From the NCBI GenBank assembly GCA_964465065.1, contig CAYXHZ010000019.1, positions 1-52,140 of the forward strand: a stretch of DNA of 52,140 bases, in the 5' to 3' direction. The DNA comes from CAYMND01 sp964465065. Lineage in GTDB: Bacteria; Acidobacteriota; Aminicenantia; UBA2199. Below are positions 7,548 to 16,098 of the stretch, one piece after another (the stretch's first letter is position 1; the number at the start of each line of letters is the position of its first letter). The notes beneath the pieces are model-generated. The model made no database searches. It saw only the letters and a list, made by a program, of their open reading frames with translations, and was not told the DNA's origin. Made by a program: the position numbers and the translations under genes.

Positions 7548-10187
7548 TTACAGGTTGAAGGTGTGACTCAGCTTGATCATGAAGATGTTGTCACCAGGCG
7601 CTGAAAACAGCCGACGCAGATCGCGGCCGAAGCGGAAATCCCCGGCGTCGGCGTAATCGGCCCTGTTCTGCGTCCAGACAAAGTAGAAACTCGAACCTGG
7701 CTGGTATTCCCAGCGAAAAACCACCGTACCGCGTAAGGATTTGAGATTGAAGTCCGGGCTTGCGAAACGGAAACTGCCGGCAGGTCCTGCTGCATCGGCA
7801 TCGACAAGAAAATCGCCGTTTTCGCTTTGAATGGTCGAATCGCCGCGGCCGTAAACACGAAGCTTGTCGCTGGCCGGCGCGCTCAGTTCGGCGAAATCGA
7901 AGTAATGTCCGACCGAGATGAAGGGCTGGATGTAGGCCTGCAGGCTGAGTTTCGGTGTGAAAATCCAGTTCATGCGCAGCGAGCAGGACACTTCGTTCAT
8001 GTCCAGCGAGGAAAAAAGATACCGTTTTCCGAAGGTGGCGGTCATCAGCGGATCGCTGATCGAAGTCACCCAGGCCGCACGTTCCAGGGTGTCGTAATAA
8101 CGGGGTTCGAGGGACAGACTGAGACGGCTGGTCGGTTTCCAGGTCAGCTCGCAGCTAATCTGGGTCTCGTGGCTGCCGTTGGCACTGTGACTGTAATAGC
8201 CCTCCAGTTCGCCGACGATTTCTTTTCGGCTGTCGCTGTTGACTGAAAAATCGTACCATTGATAGGCCGGCATTTTCATCAGCGGCCCGCCGCGGGTGGC
8301 GGTCTGTGAATAATTGCCCGGGTTGAGGCTGGTCTGAAAATAGGCGGACCAGTAGTTGAGAAAGCGGGCGTTGGCAATGAATATCAGCCGTTGTTCACCG
8401 ATCTTGTCGCCGGCGAAGTTGTAGTTGCGCTGGGTGTACAGGTTGACGCTCCAGTTGCGCAGGATTTTTCCCGGTTTGTAGTCGCGCCAGCCGATCATGA
8501 CGTGGCCGTTGATGATATCGCAATTCGACTGATAGCCGGCGGCGCGGACATCGAATCCCGGAGATATCGCGCCGATGGCCGTGTTGAAACGGAAATTGCC
8601 TTGCTCCTTGTTCAGTTCCAGGCGTCCGGCCCAGCCGTTCAGGCTCGTGGCCAGAGGATTCAGCTCCTTGTGATCGGCGTCGGGGCGCTGGTAATAATGG
8701 GGGTATTCCTGCTGCAGTTCATAGATGTGTGCGCTGCTGCCGTTGACCTGGCTGGCCGCCAGCCAACCGCTGACGACCCAGTCTTTCCGGCTGTCCAGGA
8801 ACGACCAGCCGTCCAGGCCGACGGACCAGGAGTTGCGGCTGAGTTCGCTTTGCAGGGAGGTATCCCGGAAATCCCTGGCGACCACGGTGCCCATGAAGCC
8901 CAGACCCTGCCGTCCCTGGTTGAACTCCTTGAGGGCTCTGGCCACACCGTAATGGCTGAGCGGTTCGACTTCCTGCTCCACCTTCTCTCCGGAAACGAGG
9001 GTCTTGGCGTATTCCCGTTCGGTCAAACCGTAAATCGCACCGACTTTCCAGCCCTGGCCGACAGTACCGGTCAGCTTGGCGGCAGCCAGGATGGTCGACC
9101 ATTCCGGCATGGAAGCGATCGGGGCGCCGTTGCCGCTTCCTTGCGGGGCTCGGCCGATGCGTCGGCTGTAGAAAAGGTCGGGACTGCTCCAATTGGCACC
9201 GACGTGGGTGGAAGCTCCGCCGTAGCCGAAATTGCCGAAAATATCCGCGCCCTCGATGAAGAAGGGACGCTTTTCCTGGTAATAGGTTTCCGCCGCACTG
9301 AGGTTGATGCTGGCCGGATCCACCTCCACCTGGCCGAAGTCCGGATTGACGCTCAGATCCAGGGTCAGGCTGCTTTGCAGCCCGATCTTTGCGTCCAGGC
9401 CCATATTGCCAGCGGCCTTGTTTTGGTCGTCGCTGTGCAGTTCGCCTTTACCGACCGTGTAGGGCACGATGTTGACCAGCGGTTTGGGGCGGATGTCATG
9501 GATGCCGTTCAATTCCCGGAAATGGGAAACGAATCCGCCCGAGGTACGGGGAATGAAAGTCGACTCGCTGGTTTCATTGCGGCGCATGAGTACGCGCCGG
9601 AAATGAACTCCCCAGCGGTACTCGCCATTATTGCGGCTGAAACGAAGCTGGTTGAAGGGGATGCGGATTTCCACGGTCCAGGCGCGATTTTCGCGCTGTA
9701 CCCGGGATGTCCAGATCCCATCCCATGAGCTGTCGCTGAACGTGTCGTTGTAGTAGACGCAATCGGAGATGGACCCTGAAGGAGTGATACCGAAGCCGAA
9801 GCCGCTGCGCCTGTCGTGGTAGGGATCCAGGTAGAGCCAGAACCAGTCGCTGTCGAGCTCGTCGTCGCGGCGGCCCAGAAGGGCCGTGATCTGTTCGGGA
9901 CGGGAATCGTGGAGTCTGGCGGCCAGGTAGATGGCGTCGTCGTCGTAGGCTATCCAGACCTCGGTCCTCTCGCTGGCCGGCTTTCCCTCATCGGGTTCTC
10001 GCTGCCAGAATTCACTGTAAGCGATCTGCTGCCAGACGGTTTCGTCCAGTCGGCCGTCAACGATCACCGTTTCGGTCAGTCTGTCGGCGTGGATCTCCGG
10101 CAGGGCTTGGGCGTTCAAAAAGATGCAGGGCAGACAGCAAAACAGCAGGCCAACCAGTAGCCGGGATAATTTACATGTTCTGAGCAT
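7548..10187 (-). CDS. DUF5916 outer-membrane protein with CBM9-like N-domain
   Basis: 879 residues with a signal peptide (about 1-28). Next comes a domain resembling family 9 carbohydrate-binding modules (about 34-230: VDGRLDETVWQ, then a WFWLYLDPYHD region), and the rest is the aromatic-rich, alternating beta pattern of an outer-membrane barrel. The segment NPDFGQVEVDPASINLSA followed by EKRPFFIEGADIF is the hallmark of DUF5916 proteins, which are common in Bacteroidota and Acidobacteriota; their substrate is not established. Start supported by GGAG eight bases upstream. The 188-base upstream gap showed no strong promoter. Confidence 0.8.
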   Translation of the reverse strand: MLRTCKLSRLLVGLLFCCLPCIFLNAQALPEIHADRLTETVIVDGRLDETVWQQIAYSEFWQREPDEGKPASERTEVWIAYDDDAIYLAARLHDSRPEQITALLGRRDDELDSDWFWLYLDPYHDRRSGFGFGITPSGSISDCVYYNDTFSDSSWDGIWTSRVQRENRAWTVEIRIPFNQLRFSRNNGEYRWGVHFRRVLMRRNETSESTFIPRTSGGFVSHFRELNGIHDIRPKPLVNIVPYTVGKGELHSDDQNKAAGNMGLDAKIGLQSSLTLDLSVNPDFGQVEVDPASINLSAAETYYQEKRPFFIEGADIFGNFGYGGASTHVGANWSSPDLFYSRRIGRAPQGSGNGAPIASMPEWSTILAAAKLTGTVGQGWKVGAIYGLTEREYAKTLVSGEKVEQEVEPLSHYGVARALKEFNQGRQGLGFMGTVVARDFRDTSLQSELSRNSWSVGLDGWSFLDSRKDWVVSGWLAASQVNGSSAHIYELQQEYPHYYQRPDADHKELNPLATSLNGWAGRLELNKEQGNFRFNTAIGAISPGFDVRAAGYQSNCDIINGHVMIGWRDYKPGKILRNWSVNLYTQRNYNFAGDKIGEQRLIFIANARFLNYWSAYFQTSLNPGNYSQTATRGGPLMKMPAYQWYDFSVNSDSRKEIVGELEGYYSHSANGSHETQISCELTWKPTSRLSLSLEPRYYDTLERAAWVTSISDPLMTATFGKRYLFSSLDMNEVSCSLRMNWIFTPKLSLQAYIQPFISVGHYFDFAELSAPASDKLRVYGRGDSTIQSENGDFLVDADAAGPAGSFRFASPDFNLKSLRGTVVFRWEYQPGSSFYFVWTQNRADYADAGDFRFGRDLRRLFSAPGDNIFMIKLSHTFNL

Positions 10188-10311
10188 TGAGATTTCTCCA
10201 ATGTGTCTTCTTCAGTACCGGTATACGGAATACTGATGACGGTCATGTTATTAGACGGAAAGCGAGGCGAAATGGTTACCTGATGGCAGAGAACAAAATC
10301 GTACCAGGCGG

Positions 10312-10341
10312 TTGGGAACTTTCGGGAAATTGGGTTATAAT
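10312..10341 (+). promoter_or_regulatory. Promoter upstream of the 10376 gene
   Basis: -35 TTGGGA (10312-10317), 18-base spacer, consensus -10 TATAAT (10336-10341). Predicted start near 10348. It may also drive the kinase-regulator pair starting at 11022, since no other promoter is obvious before it. Confidence 0.5.
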
Positions 10342-10375
10342 GCTCGCACTGAACCGGTAAGCTGGAGTGTGAGCC

Positions 10376-10777
10376 ATGAAAAAAACTGCATTGTTAGCGC
10401 TTTCCCTGTTCCTGATGATACAGCTGCATGCCGATTCGGCAACTGGTGCCATCCATATCCGTGTCCGTGACCGGCAGAGTCTCAGCCCGATCGTCGAAGC
10501 CACGGTGACGGTCATGGAACTGAATAACGGGCAGCCGACCGATGAGCGCGGCGAGGCGCACATCAAGGACCTCGAACCCGGGGCTTACCGTCTCGAGATC
10601 CAGAAAGCGGGATATATACCGCTGATCAAGGCCGATGTCATTGTCCTGCCCAAGCGCATTACCTTCGTGGAGATTCTGCTGGAAGCGGTGACGGCGGCGC
10701 CGGAGGATACGAAGGGAAAGAATGCTTCGCTCCCCGAGGCGCAGTCGTCGGGATCGCCCGGTATGTTCACAGCGTAA
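10376..10777 (+). CDS. Secreted carboxypeptidase-regulatory-like domain protein
   Basis: 133 residues: a signal peptide (about 1-20) and then one small beta-sandwich of the carboxypeptidase regulatory (CarboxypepD_reg-like) type, with the usual pattern (sequence variation ATVTVMELNNGQPTDERGEAHIKDLEPGAYRL is typical in its first 20 residues VEATVTVMELNNGQPTDERG). The same fold normally forms the N-terminus of TonB-dependent receptors or large adhesins. Here the frame stops after a short Ser/Pro/Gly-rich tail, so it is either a free-standing periplasmic protein or the remnant of a longer receptor. No barrel sequence follows. Confidence 0.6.
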   Translation: MKKTALLALSLFLMIQLHADSATGAIHIRVRDRQSLSPIVEATVTVMELNNGQPTDERGEAHIKDLEPGAYRLEIQKAGYIPLIKADVIVLPKRITFVEILLEAVTAAPEDTKGKNASLPEAQSSGSPGMFTA

Positions 10778-10866
10778 AAGCCCCTCTTCACAGGTTTGGG
10801 GCTCGACAATCCGGTACCGTTCATCGTAAGCTGGAATCGGACCATGGTAACGATGGAGAAAGGCCA

Positions 10867-10920
10867 ATGCGGAAAACTATCCTGATCATCATCATTGTCG
10901 CGCTGGCCATGCTGCTGTAA
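10867..10920 (+). CDS. Possible 17-residue hydrophobic peptide or broken lipoprotein start
   Basis: The frame MRKTILIIIIVALAMLL has a GGAG site eight bases upstream and looks like a bare signal peptide or membrane peptide. The same frame stays open after its TAA (10918-10920) through a Cys-containing stretch (ADCGSTRLESGS) to a TGA at 11023-11025 that overlaps the ATG of the kinase gene. That geometry suggests a former 52-codon gene coupled to the kinase and cut by a nonsense change. It may also be chance. Confidence 0.3.
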   Translation: MRKTILIIIIVALAMLL

Positions 10921-11021
10921 GCCGATTGCGGCTCGACCAGGCTTGAATCCGGTAGCCAATTGAGCCACAATCACTGCAGAACGGCAGGGCAGATTATGCG
11001 GACGCCCGCCTTCAGGCGGTC

Positions 11022-12776
11022 ATGAAAAAGAGCCTCATCGTACTGACTCAGTGTCTGGCGCTTCTGAGCGCTTTGAGTGCCCAGGCAGCGTTGCCGGAAT
11101 ACGATCCGTCCCGGGAAACGCCCTTGCCATTGAACAATTGGTTGTTCAAGGATGGTGACGATCCGCAATGGGCAAATTCAGATTATGACGATTCCGCCTG
11201 GGACCCCGTCAGCAGAGCGAATTTTTACCCCGAAACCCGCGGTCTGCACTGGCTGAGGACCACCTTCTTAATCAGGCGGCAGCAGCACGATCACCCAGTG
11301 ATCCTGCGCCTGGGCCGGATCCAGAGCGCCTTCGAGGTGTACTGCAACGGTGTTCTCGTCGGCCGCAACGGCACGGTGGGGCTCAGTCGGGAGCAGGAAC
11401 GCCCCGGTCGGCTGTTCATGGCGGTGTTTCTGGATCATTACCTGAAAACGGGACGGAACGTCATCAGTGTACGCCTGTCCGATTTCCGCTATTTTCCGCC
11501 CGGTTTTTTCTTTTACGCCCGCTTGGATTCCCGGCTGAATTCCAACTATTACGATGTCGGGTTTCTGCTCCGGCATGCCTTCTGCATCGGTATCATGTTC
11601 TCCGGAGTCATCATCGGCCTGATGATTTTTCTGGCCGGCGGCGCCTATCGCAATTTCTTCTTCTACTTTCTCATCTGTCTGGCCTTTTTCATATCGTCCG
11701 GTTTCCGTTTCATAATGCATGTGGCCAACATTTCGCTCGAGATGCTGGGCGTTTTCGAACCGGTTTTCATCGGTGGCTACTATCTGGCGGAAATATCCAT
11801 CGTTTTGTTTCTGCTGTTTACCTTCAAGTTGCGGTACAAGCGCTACCATGTCATCGCCGTTGCCCTGGTCAGCGCTGTTTTCTACCTGGTCAGTCTGCGG
11901 GGCACTTCCATAGCCTGGCTGCAACTGAATACCTACTACATCCTGCTGATCCCCTATATTCTGACTCTGATCGTCTTCGCCATCGTAAAAAAGAAAAAAG
12001 GGAGCGTGATCGCTCTATTCGGTTATATCGTCTACGCTTTGCTGCGTTCCGATGTACTGCCATTTTCCCTGTTCTCCCTGATACCATCGGAATACCTGCA
12101 CCAGCCTCTGTTCATCGTCAGCTTCGCCATGGTGGCCAACCGCCAGGTGTTGGAACAGCAGCAAGTCAAGAAAAGTACGGAACTCCGGGCGCAGCGTCTG
12201 GAATCACAACTATTGAAAAAGGCTATCCAGCCGCATTTTCTGATGAATACCCTGGCTTCGCTGCAATCCCTGTCCCGGCGCGAACCCGACAAGGCCGAAC
12301 AGATGATCCAGGCCATCGCCGACGAGTACCGGCGCATCAACGAGATCATGCCGAAAAGCATGATCCCCATCGAAGAGGAACTGAATCTGTGCCGCAGTCA
12401 TCTGCAGCTGATGGGCTTCCGTCGCGAGGCGCACTACGAGCTGACAGTGGAGTCGATATGCCCGGGGAGTCTGGTGCCGCCGCTGATCTTTCACACGCTG
12501 GTGGAAAACGGCCTGACCCATGCCCTGAAACCCAAGGAAGACGGTCTGTTTGTTTTCAATTGCCGCCGGGAGGAGACCCGTACCGTCTATTCCCTGGCCA
12601 ACAACGGTTCACTCCTGGCCGCCAGAGCCAACAGAGGGGAAGCGGATGTCATGGAAGGAACCGGTATCAAGTATGTCAAGTCTCGCCTGGAAGAAACGTT
12701 CCCGGGACGCTGGGGTATGCAGTACGCCCTGGTCGGCGGCATGTGGCGCGTGGTCATCATCATCAAGGACAGGTGA
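11022..12776 (+). CDS. LytS/YehU-type membrane histidine kinase
   Basis: 584-residue sensor. A signal peptide is followed by an extracytoplasmic jelly-roll resembling sugar-binding domains (about residues 30-165), about seven membrane helices (about 185-370), and a cytoplasmic His_kinase/HATPase pair. The phospho-acceptor motif QPHFLMN places His at residue 405, and the ATP-binding N-box LVENGLTH has Asn at 496. The architecture is that of 7TMR-DISM-like kinases of the LytS class, which pair with LytTR regulators. Such a regulator starts three bases after its stop. A closely similar kinase lies at 13481-15214 on the other strand. The signal sensed is unknown. Confidence 0.88.
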   Translation: MKKSLIVLTQCLALLSALSAQAALPEYDPSRETPLPLNNWLFKDGDDPQWANSDYDDSAWDPVSRANFYPETRGLHWLRTTFLIRRQQHDHPVILRLGRIQSAFEVYCNGVLVGRNGTVGLSREQERPGRLFMAVFLDHYLKTGRNVISVRLSDFRYFPPGFFFYARLDSRLNSNYYDVGFLLRHAFCIGIMFSGVIIGLMIFLAGGAYRNFFFYFLICLAFFISSGFRFIMHVANISLEMLGVFEPVFIGGYYLAEISIVLFLLFTFKLRYKRYHVIAVALVSAVFYLVSLRGTSIAWLQLNTYYILLIPYILTLIVFAIVKKKKGSVIALFGYIVYALLRSDVLPFSLFSLIPSEYLHQPLFIVSFAMVANRQVLEQQQVKKSTELRAQRLESQLLKKAIQPHFLMNTLASLQSLSRREPDKAEQMIQAIADEYRRINEIMPKSMIPIEEELNLCRSHLQLMGFRREAHYELTVESICPGSLVPPLIFHTLVENGLTHALKPKEDGLFVFNCRREETRTVYSLANNGSLLAARANRGEADVMEGTGIKYVKSRLEETFPGRWGMQYALVGGMWRVVIIIKDR

Positions 12777-12779
12777 AAC

Positions 12780-13484
12780 ATGAGAATTTTGATTGTCGAG
12801 GACGAGCCGCCGATTGCGGCCGATATCGAAGACTACGTGGCGTTTTTCTGTGGTCGCAATCAAAACCGGATCACCGTGCTGCACACCTTCGAGGAAGCCC
12901 GGGATTTCATGGAACGCGAGAAACTGGACCTGTTGCTGCTCGATCTGAACCTGAACGGTCAAAACGGTTTCGACATACTCAAGGAGACACTGGTCCGCAA
13001 TTTTCACACCATCGTCGTTTCGGCTTACACCGACCGGGCCATCGAGGCGTTCGAATACGGAATCCTGGACTTCGTCGCCAAACCGATCAAACGCGAACGG
13101 ATGAAACTGGCTTTCGACCGCTTCTACGGTCGGCGTAAAATCGAGGGCAAGGGGCTCAAATACCTGATCGTCCGTAAAATGTCGCAGAATTTCATGGTCG
13201 GTATCGAACAGGTCCGCTATTTCAAGGCGGTCGGATACCTGGTCGAGATCCACAAAATTGACGGCAAGACCGATCTGATCGAAAAATCGCTCAACCACCT
13301 GGAACAGATTCTCCCCGAACGCTTCGTCCGGGTGCACCGGTCTTACATCGTCGATATCGGTCGCGTCAGCTCCTACCGGCGTCTGGATAGCGGGGTGTAC
13401 GAGATCGCCATGAGCGATGGGATCAAGATTCCCTGTAGTTCCACGCGGCTCAAGACTCTGTCCCAGTTTTTAACCAAGGGCTAA
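12780..13484 (+). CDS. LytTR-family response regulator
   Basis: 234-residue partner of the kinase just upstream. The receiver domain (about 1-120) has the acidic pocket VEDEP and the phospho-acceptor Asp55 in LLLLDLNLNG. A LytTR DNA-binding domain follows (about 130-230), with the family's FVRVHRSYIVD segment. An AGGTG ribosome site overlaps the kinase stop, so translation is probably coupled. The gene ends by overlapping four bases with the oppositely oriented second kinase. Confidence 0.9.
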   Translation: MRILIVEDEPPIAADIEDYVAFFCGRNQNRITVLHTFEEARDFMEREKLDLLLLDLNLNGQNGFDILKETLVRNFHTIVVSAYTDRAIEAFEYGILDFVAKPIKRERMKLAFDRFYGRRKIEGKGLKYLIVRKMSQNFMVGIEQVRYFKAVGYLVEIHKIDGKTDLIEKSLNHLEQILPERFVRVHRSYIVDIGRVSSYRRLDSGVYEIAMSDGIKIPCSSTRLKTLSQFLTKG

Positions 13485-15214
13485 CCAACGCGGCCATCAA
13501 TCACGATTTCAACGGTCCACAGACCGTCTTTGAGACCATAGTCGAGTTGCCATTTACCGGGGAAGGCCTCCTCGAGACGCGCTCTGACGTAGCGCAGGCC
13601 GGTGCCCTCCTGGATTTTCCGACTCGCGGTGTCGGGCTCACCACTCAGGAGCGAACCGTTGTTTTTCAGCAGGTAACGGACCCGGCCGGGTTCCTGGCGG
13701 CAGGAAAAGGTGAACAGCCCGTCCTCCTGCGGTTTGATGGCGTGGGTTAGACCGTTTTCGATCAGGGTGTGAAAGATCAGCGGCGGAACCTGCAGGTCCC
13801 GGCAGTCCGAATCCACCAGCAGCTGGTAATTGGCGTCGCGGCGGAAGCCCATGAGTTCCAGATGGCTGCGGCAGAGCTCCAGTTCGGTTTCCAGGGGAAT
13901 CCGCACCTGTGAGGCCATCTCGTTGAGGCTGCGGTATTCCTTGGCGATGGCCTGGATCATCCGGGCCGCCTTGGCCGGGTCGCGTTTCGACCAGGAATGC
14001 AGCGAAGCCAGTGTGTTCATGATGAAGTGAGGCTGGATGGCCTTTTTCAGAATTTCCATTTCCAGCCTGCCGGTTCGGGCCTGCAGCGTTTGCTGCAGGC
14101 GGTTCTGGGCCCGGATCTGGATGGTGATGGTGAAGATGAGGATGAAGATGAACAATTGGAACGACAGGTCATACCACAGGTAACCGGGGCGGGTTCCGGC
14201 CATTTCCAGGAAATCGGTGGATAAAAAGACGAGATAGGCGGACAGGAAAATCAGGGCTCCGGGCTTTTTTCTGACGATGCCGTAGACGATGAAAGAGATA
14301 GTCAGCAGAGATTTGCAGCCGATCGCGATCCGGTAGGCCAGGCTGTTTATGCGGATGATTCCGATCAGTTCCAGGACGAATTCACTGGCCAGGAGGGTGA
14401 AAAGCAGGCCGAGCCAAAGCCAGCGGCCGGGCAAGCGAAAATAGGCCAAGAAAAAGAGGCCGATGAAAAATTCGGTTCCCAGCAGCAGGATCAGGCCGGT
14501 CACTTTCTGGAAGCAGGTGTATCGGGCCGAAAAATTCAGCGCGTACTGGATAAAGGTAAAGCCGTAGATGATCCAGGCCGGTGTGGTGATCAGGGAGAAA
14601 TGGATGTAGCTTTTATAGAGACCGCCACCCAGGTAGAGGACCAATCCCAACAGGAAAATGGTGAAGGAAATGCCGAAATTGAGCAGCATGCGGTGGGTGT
14701 AACGGTTCAGGTAAGGGATCGTTTTCCGGCCGTCGGACAACAGGGGCAGAATGGCCGCTTCGGCCAGCGGCAGAGCCTGGAAATTTGAATAGCGGATGGC
14801 CAGCAGATGGGAACCGCGGCCAGTCAGCGAGCTGTCTATGAATGTCGAAAAGTATAGCTTGCCTTCGACTTCCGTTTCCGCTGAAACGCCGACCCGGCCG
14901 TTGCCGCCGACCGGTTTTCCGTCCCAGTAGACCTCGTAGGCCATCATCAGGTCTCTCACGCTGAACAGGATCGGGCCACAGCCATCCGGCAGCTCGATGC
15001 GGCATCTCAGCCATTTCACTCCCCGGGGCCGGAAGGGAATGGCCCGAATCGAGACCTTTTTCCAGCCGCTGTCGTCCAGCTCGGCTTGCCGGTAGGCCGG
15101 ATCGTCGCCGACGGTGAATTTCCAGGGGCTGAGGACATACTCGGCCGGCGCCGAATCGGGCCACAGCGGCAAGACGCCGATCAGGATCAGGCTGAGCAAC
15201 AGTCCGCGTACCAT
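13481..15214 (-). CDS. Second LytS/YehU-type membrane histidine kinase
   Basis: 577 residues with the same layout as the kinase at 11022: signal peptide, galactose-binding-like extracytoplasmic domain (about 30-150), seven or so membrane helices (about 175-365), then His_kinase. QPHFIMN puts the acceptor His at 396, and LIENGLTH is the N-box. The cytoplasmic halves of the two kinases are nearly superimposable by eye, while the sensory halves have diverged, suggesting different inputs. It follows its regulator gene by five bases, the reverse order of the first pair, and meets the first pair tail to tail with a 4-base overlap. Confidence 0.88.
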   Translation of the reverse strand: MVRGLLLSLILIGVLPLWPDSAPAEYVLSPWKFTVGDDPAYRQAELDDSGWKKVSIRAIPFRPRGVKWLRCRIELPDGCGPILFSVRDLMMAYEVYWDGKPVGGNGRVGVSAETEVEGKLYFSTFIDSSLTGRGSHLLAIRYSNFQALPLAEAAILPLLSDGRKTIPYLNRYTHRMLLNFGISFTIFLLGLVLYLGGGLYKSYIHFSLITTPAWIIYGFTFIQYALNFSARYTCFQKVTGLILLLGTEFFIGLFFLAYFRLPGRWLWLGLLFTLLASEFVLELIGIIRINSLAYRIAIGCKSLLTISFIVYGIVRKKPGALIFLSAYLVFLSTDFLEMAGTRPGYLWYDLSFQLFIFILIFTITIQIRAQNRLQQTLQARTGRLEMEILKKAIQPHFIMNTLASLHSWSKRDPAKAARMIQAIAKEYRSLNEMASQVRIPLETELELCRSHLELMGFRRDANYQLLVDSDCRDLQVPPLIFHTLIENGLTHAIKPQEDGLFTFSCRQEPGRVRYLLKNNGSLLSGEPDTASRKIQEGTGLRYVRARLEEAFPGKWQLDYGLKDGLWTVEIVIDGRVG

Positions 15215-15219
15215 CTTGT

Positions 15220-15936
15220 CTAGCGTTGAACCTCCGGGCTTTTGAACATGGATGTGAATCTGAACAGATGGTTGCGGCTGAGGGGGATGGTCTGGCCGGT
15301 TTTCAGGGTGATTTCGTAATTGGAACTGCCCAGATGGCAGTAGGAGCGGATCGCGTTGATATCGACGATGTAGGACCGGTGTACCCGTAAAAAGTGGTTG
15401 GGCAGGATCAGCTCCAGCTTGTTGAGGGCCTTTTCGATGAGCTCGACGCTTCCGTCCGATCGGTGGATCTCGACCAGGTAGCCGTCGGCCTTGAAGTAGC
15501 CGATGGAGGATACCGGAACCGGAATGTGTTCGCCCGATTTGTGCACGATCAGGTAGCGGGCGCCCTGGCCTTCGATCTTGCGTCTGCCCTGAAAACGGTC
15601 CAGGGCCAGGTGCAGGCGGACGGCGTCGATGGGTTTGGCGACGAAATCCAGGATACCCAGTTCGTAGGCCTCGATGGCCCGGTCGGTGTAGGCCGAGATG
15701 ACGATGACATGAAAATTGCGGCTGGCGCTTTCCCGGAGTACATCGAAGCCGTCACGGCCGTTGAGGTTGAGATCGAGCAGCAGGAGGTCGATGTCGTGCC
15801 GGGTCAGGAAATCCCGTGCTTCCCGGAATGTGAATACCCGGTTGATGCGGCTCAGGCTGGCGCCCAGGTGCTGGCTGATATATTCTTCGATATCGGCGGC
15901 GATGGGCGGTTCGTCCTCGACGATCAGCACGTTCAT
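15220..15936 (-). CDS. Second LytTR-family response regulator
   Basis: 238 residues, paralogous to the regulator at 12780: receiver with VEDEP and Asp55 in the same LLLLDLNLNG motif, then a LytTR domain with FLRVHRSYIVD. The start at 15936 gives a receiver beginning MNVLIVEDE, the expected N-terminus; an extension to 16029 adds 31 residues unlike the family. A GGAGG lies 12 bases upstream (15949-15953), rather far. A TATAGT box on the minus strand (15964-15969) could be its -10. Cotranscribed with the downstream kinase. Confidence 0.88.
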   Translation of the reverse strand: MNVLIVEDEPPIAADIEEYISQHLGASLSRINRVFTFREARDFLTRHDIDLLLLDLNLNGRDGFDVLRESASRNFHVIVISAYTDRAIEAYELGILDFVAKPIDAVRLHLALDRFQGRRKIEGQGARYLIVHKSGEHIPVPVSSIGYFKADGYLVEIHRSDGSVELIEKALNKLELILPNHFLRVHRSYIVDINAIRSYCHLGSSNYEITLKTGQTIPLSRNHLFRFTSMFKSPEVQR

Positions 15937-16071
15937 GGTTAGGGTCGGCCTCCGGATTGCGATACTATAAACCAGTCGCTGACAAAAATAAACCGGGAAA
16001 CCTGTCAGGCGTCGTTTCCGCCCTGTCAACGACGGTTTGCTGGATCCGGGGCTGCGGCCGGCCGTCGTTTA

Positions 16072-16080
16072 TGCTATAAA
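16072..16080 (+). promoter_or_regulatory. Extended -10 element before the Kelch gene
   Basis: TG-C-TATAAA (16072-16080) is an extended -10 box without a recognisable -35. The predicted start near 16087 leaves only a very short leader that begins at the GAGGCGG ribosome site. Confidence 0.35.
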
Positions 16081-16098
16081 TGAAATCGAGGCGGCGCG

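Noticed and set aside
11022..15936. Two kinase/regulator pairs as an assembly duplication
   Set aside because: The nucleotide sequences differ throughout and gene order is opposite, so they are true paralogues.
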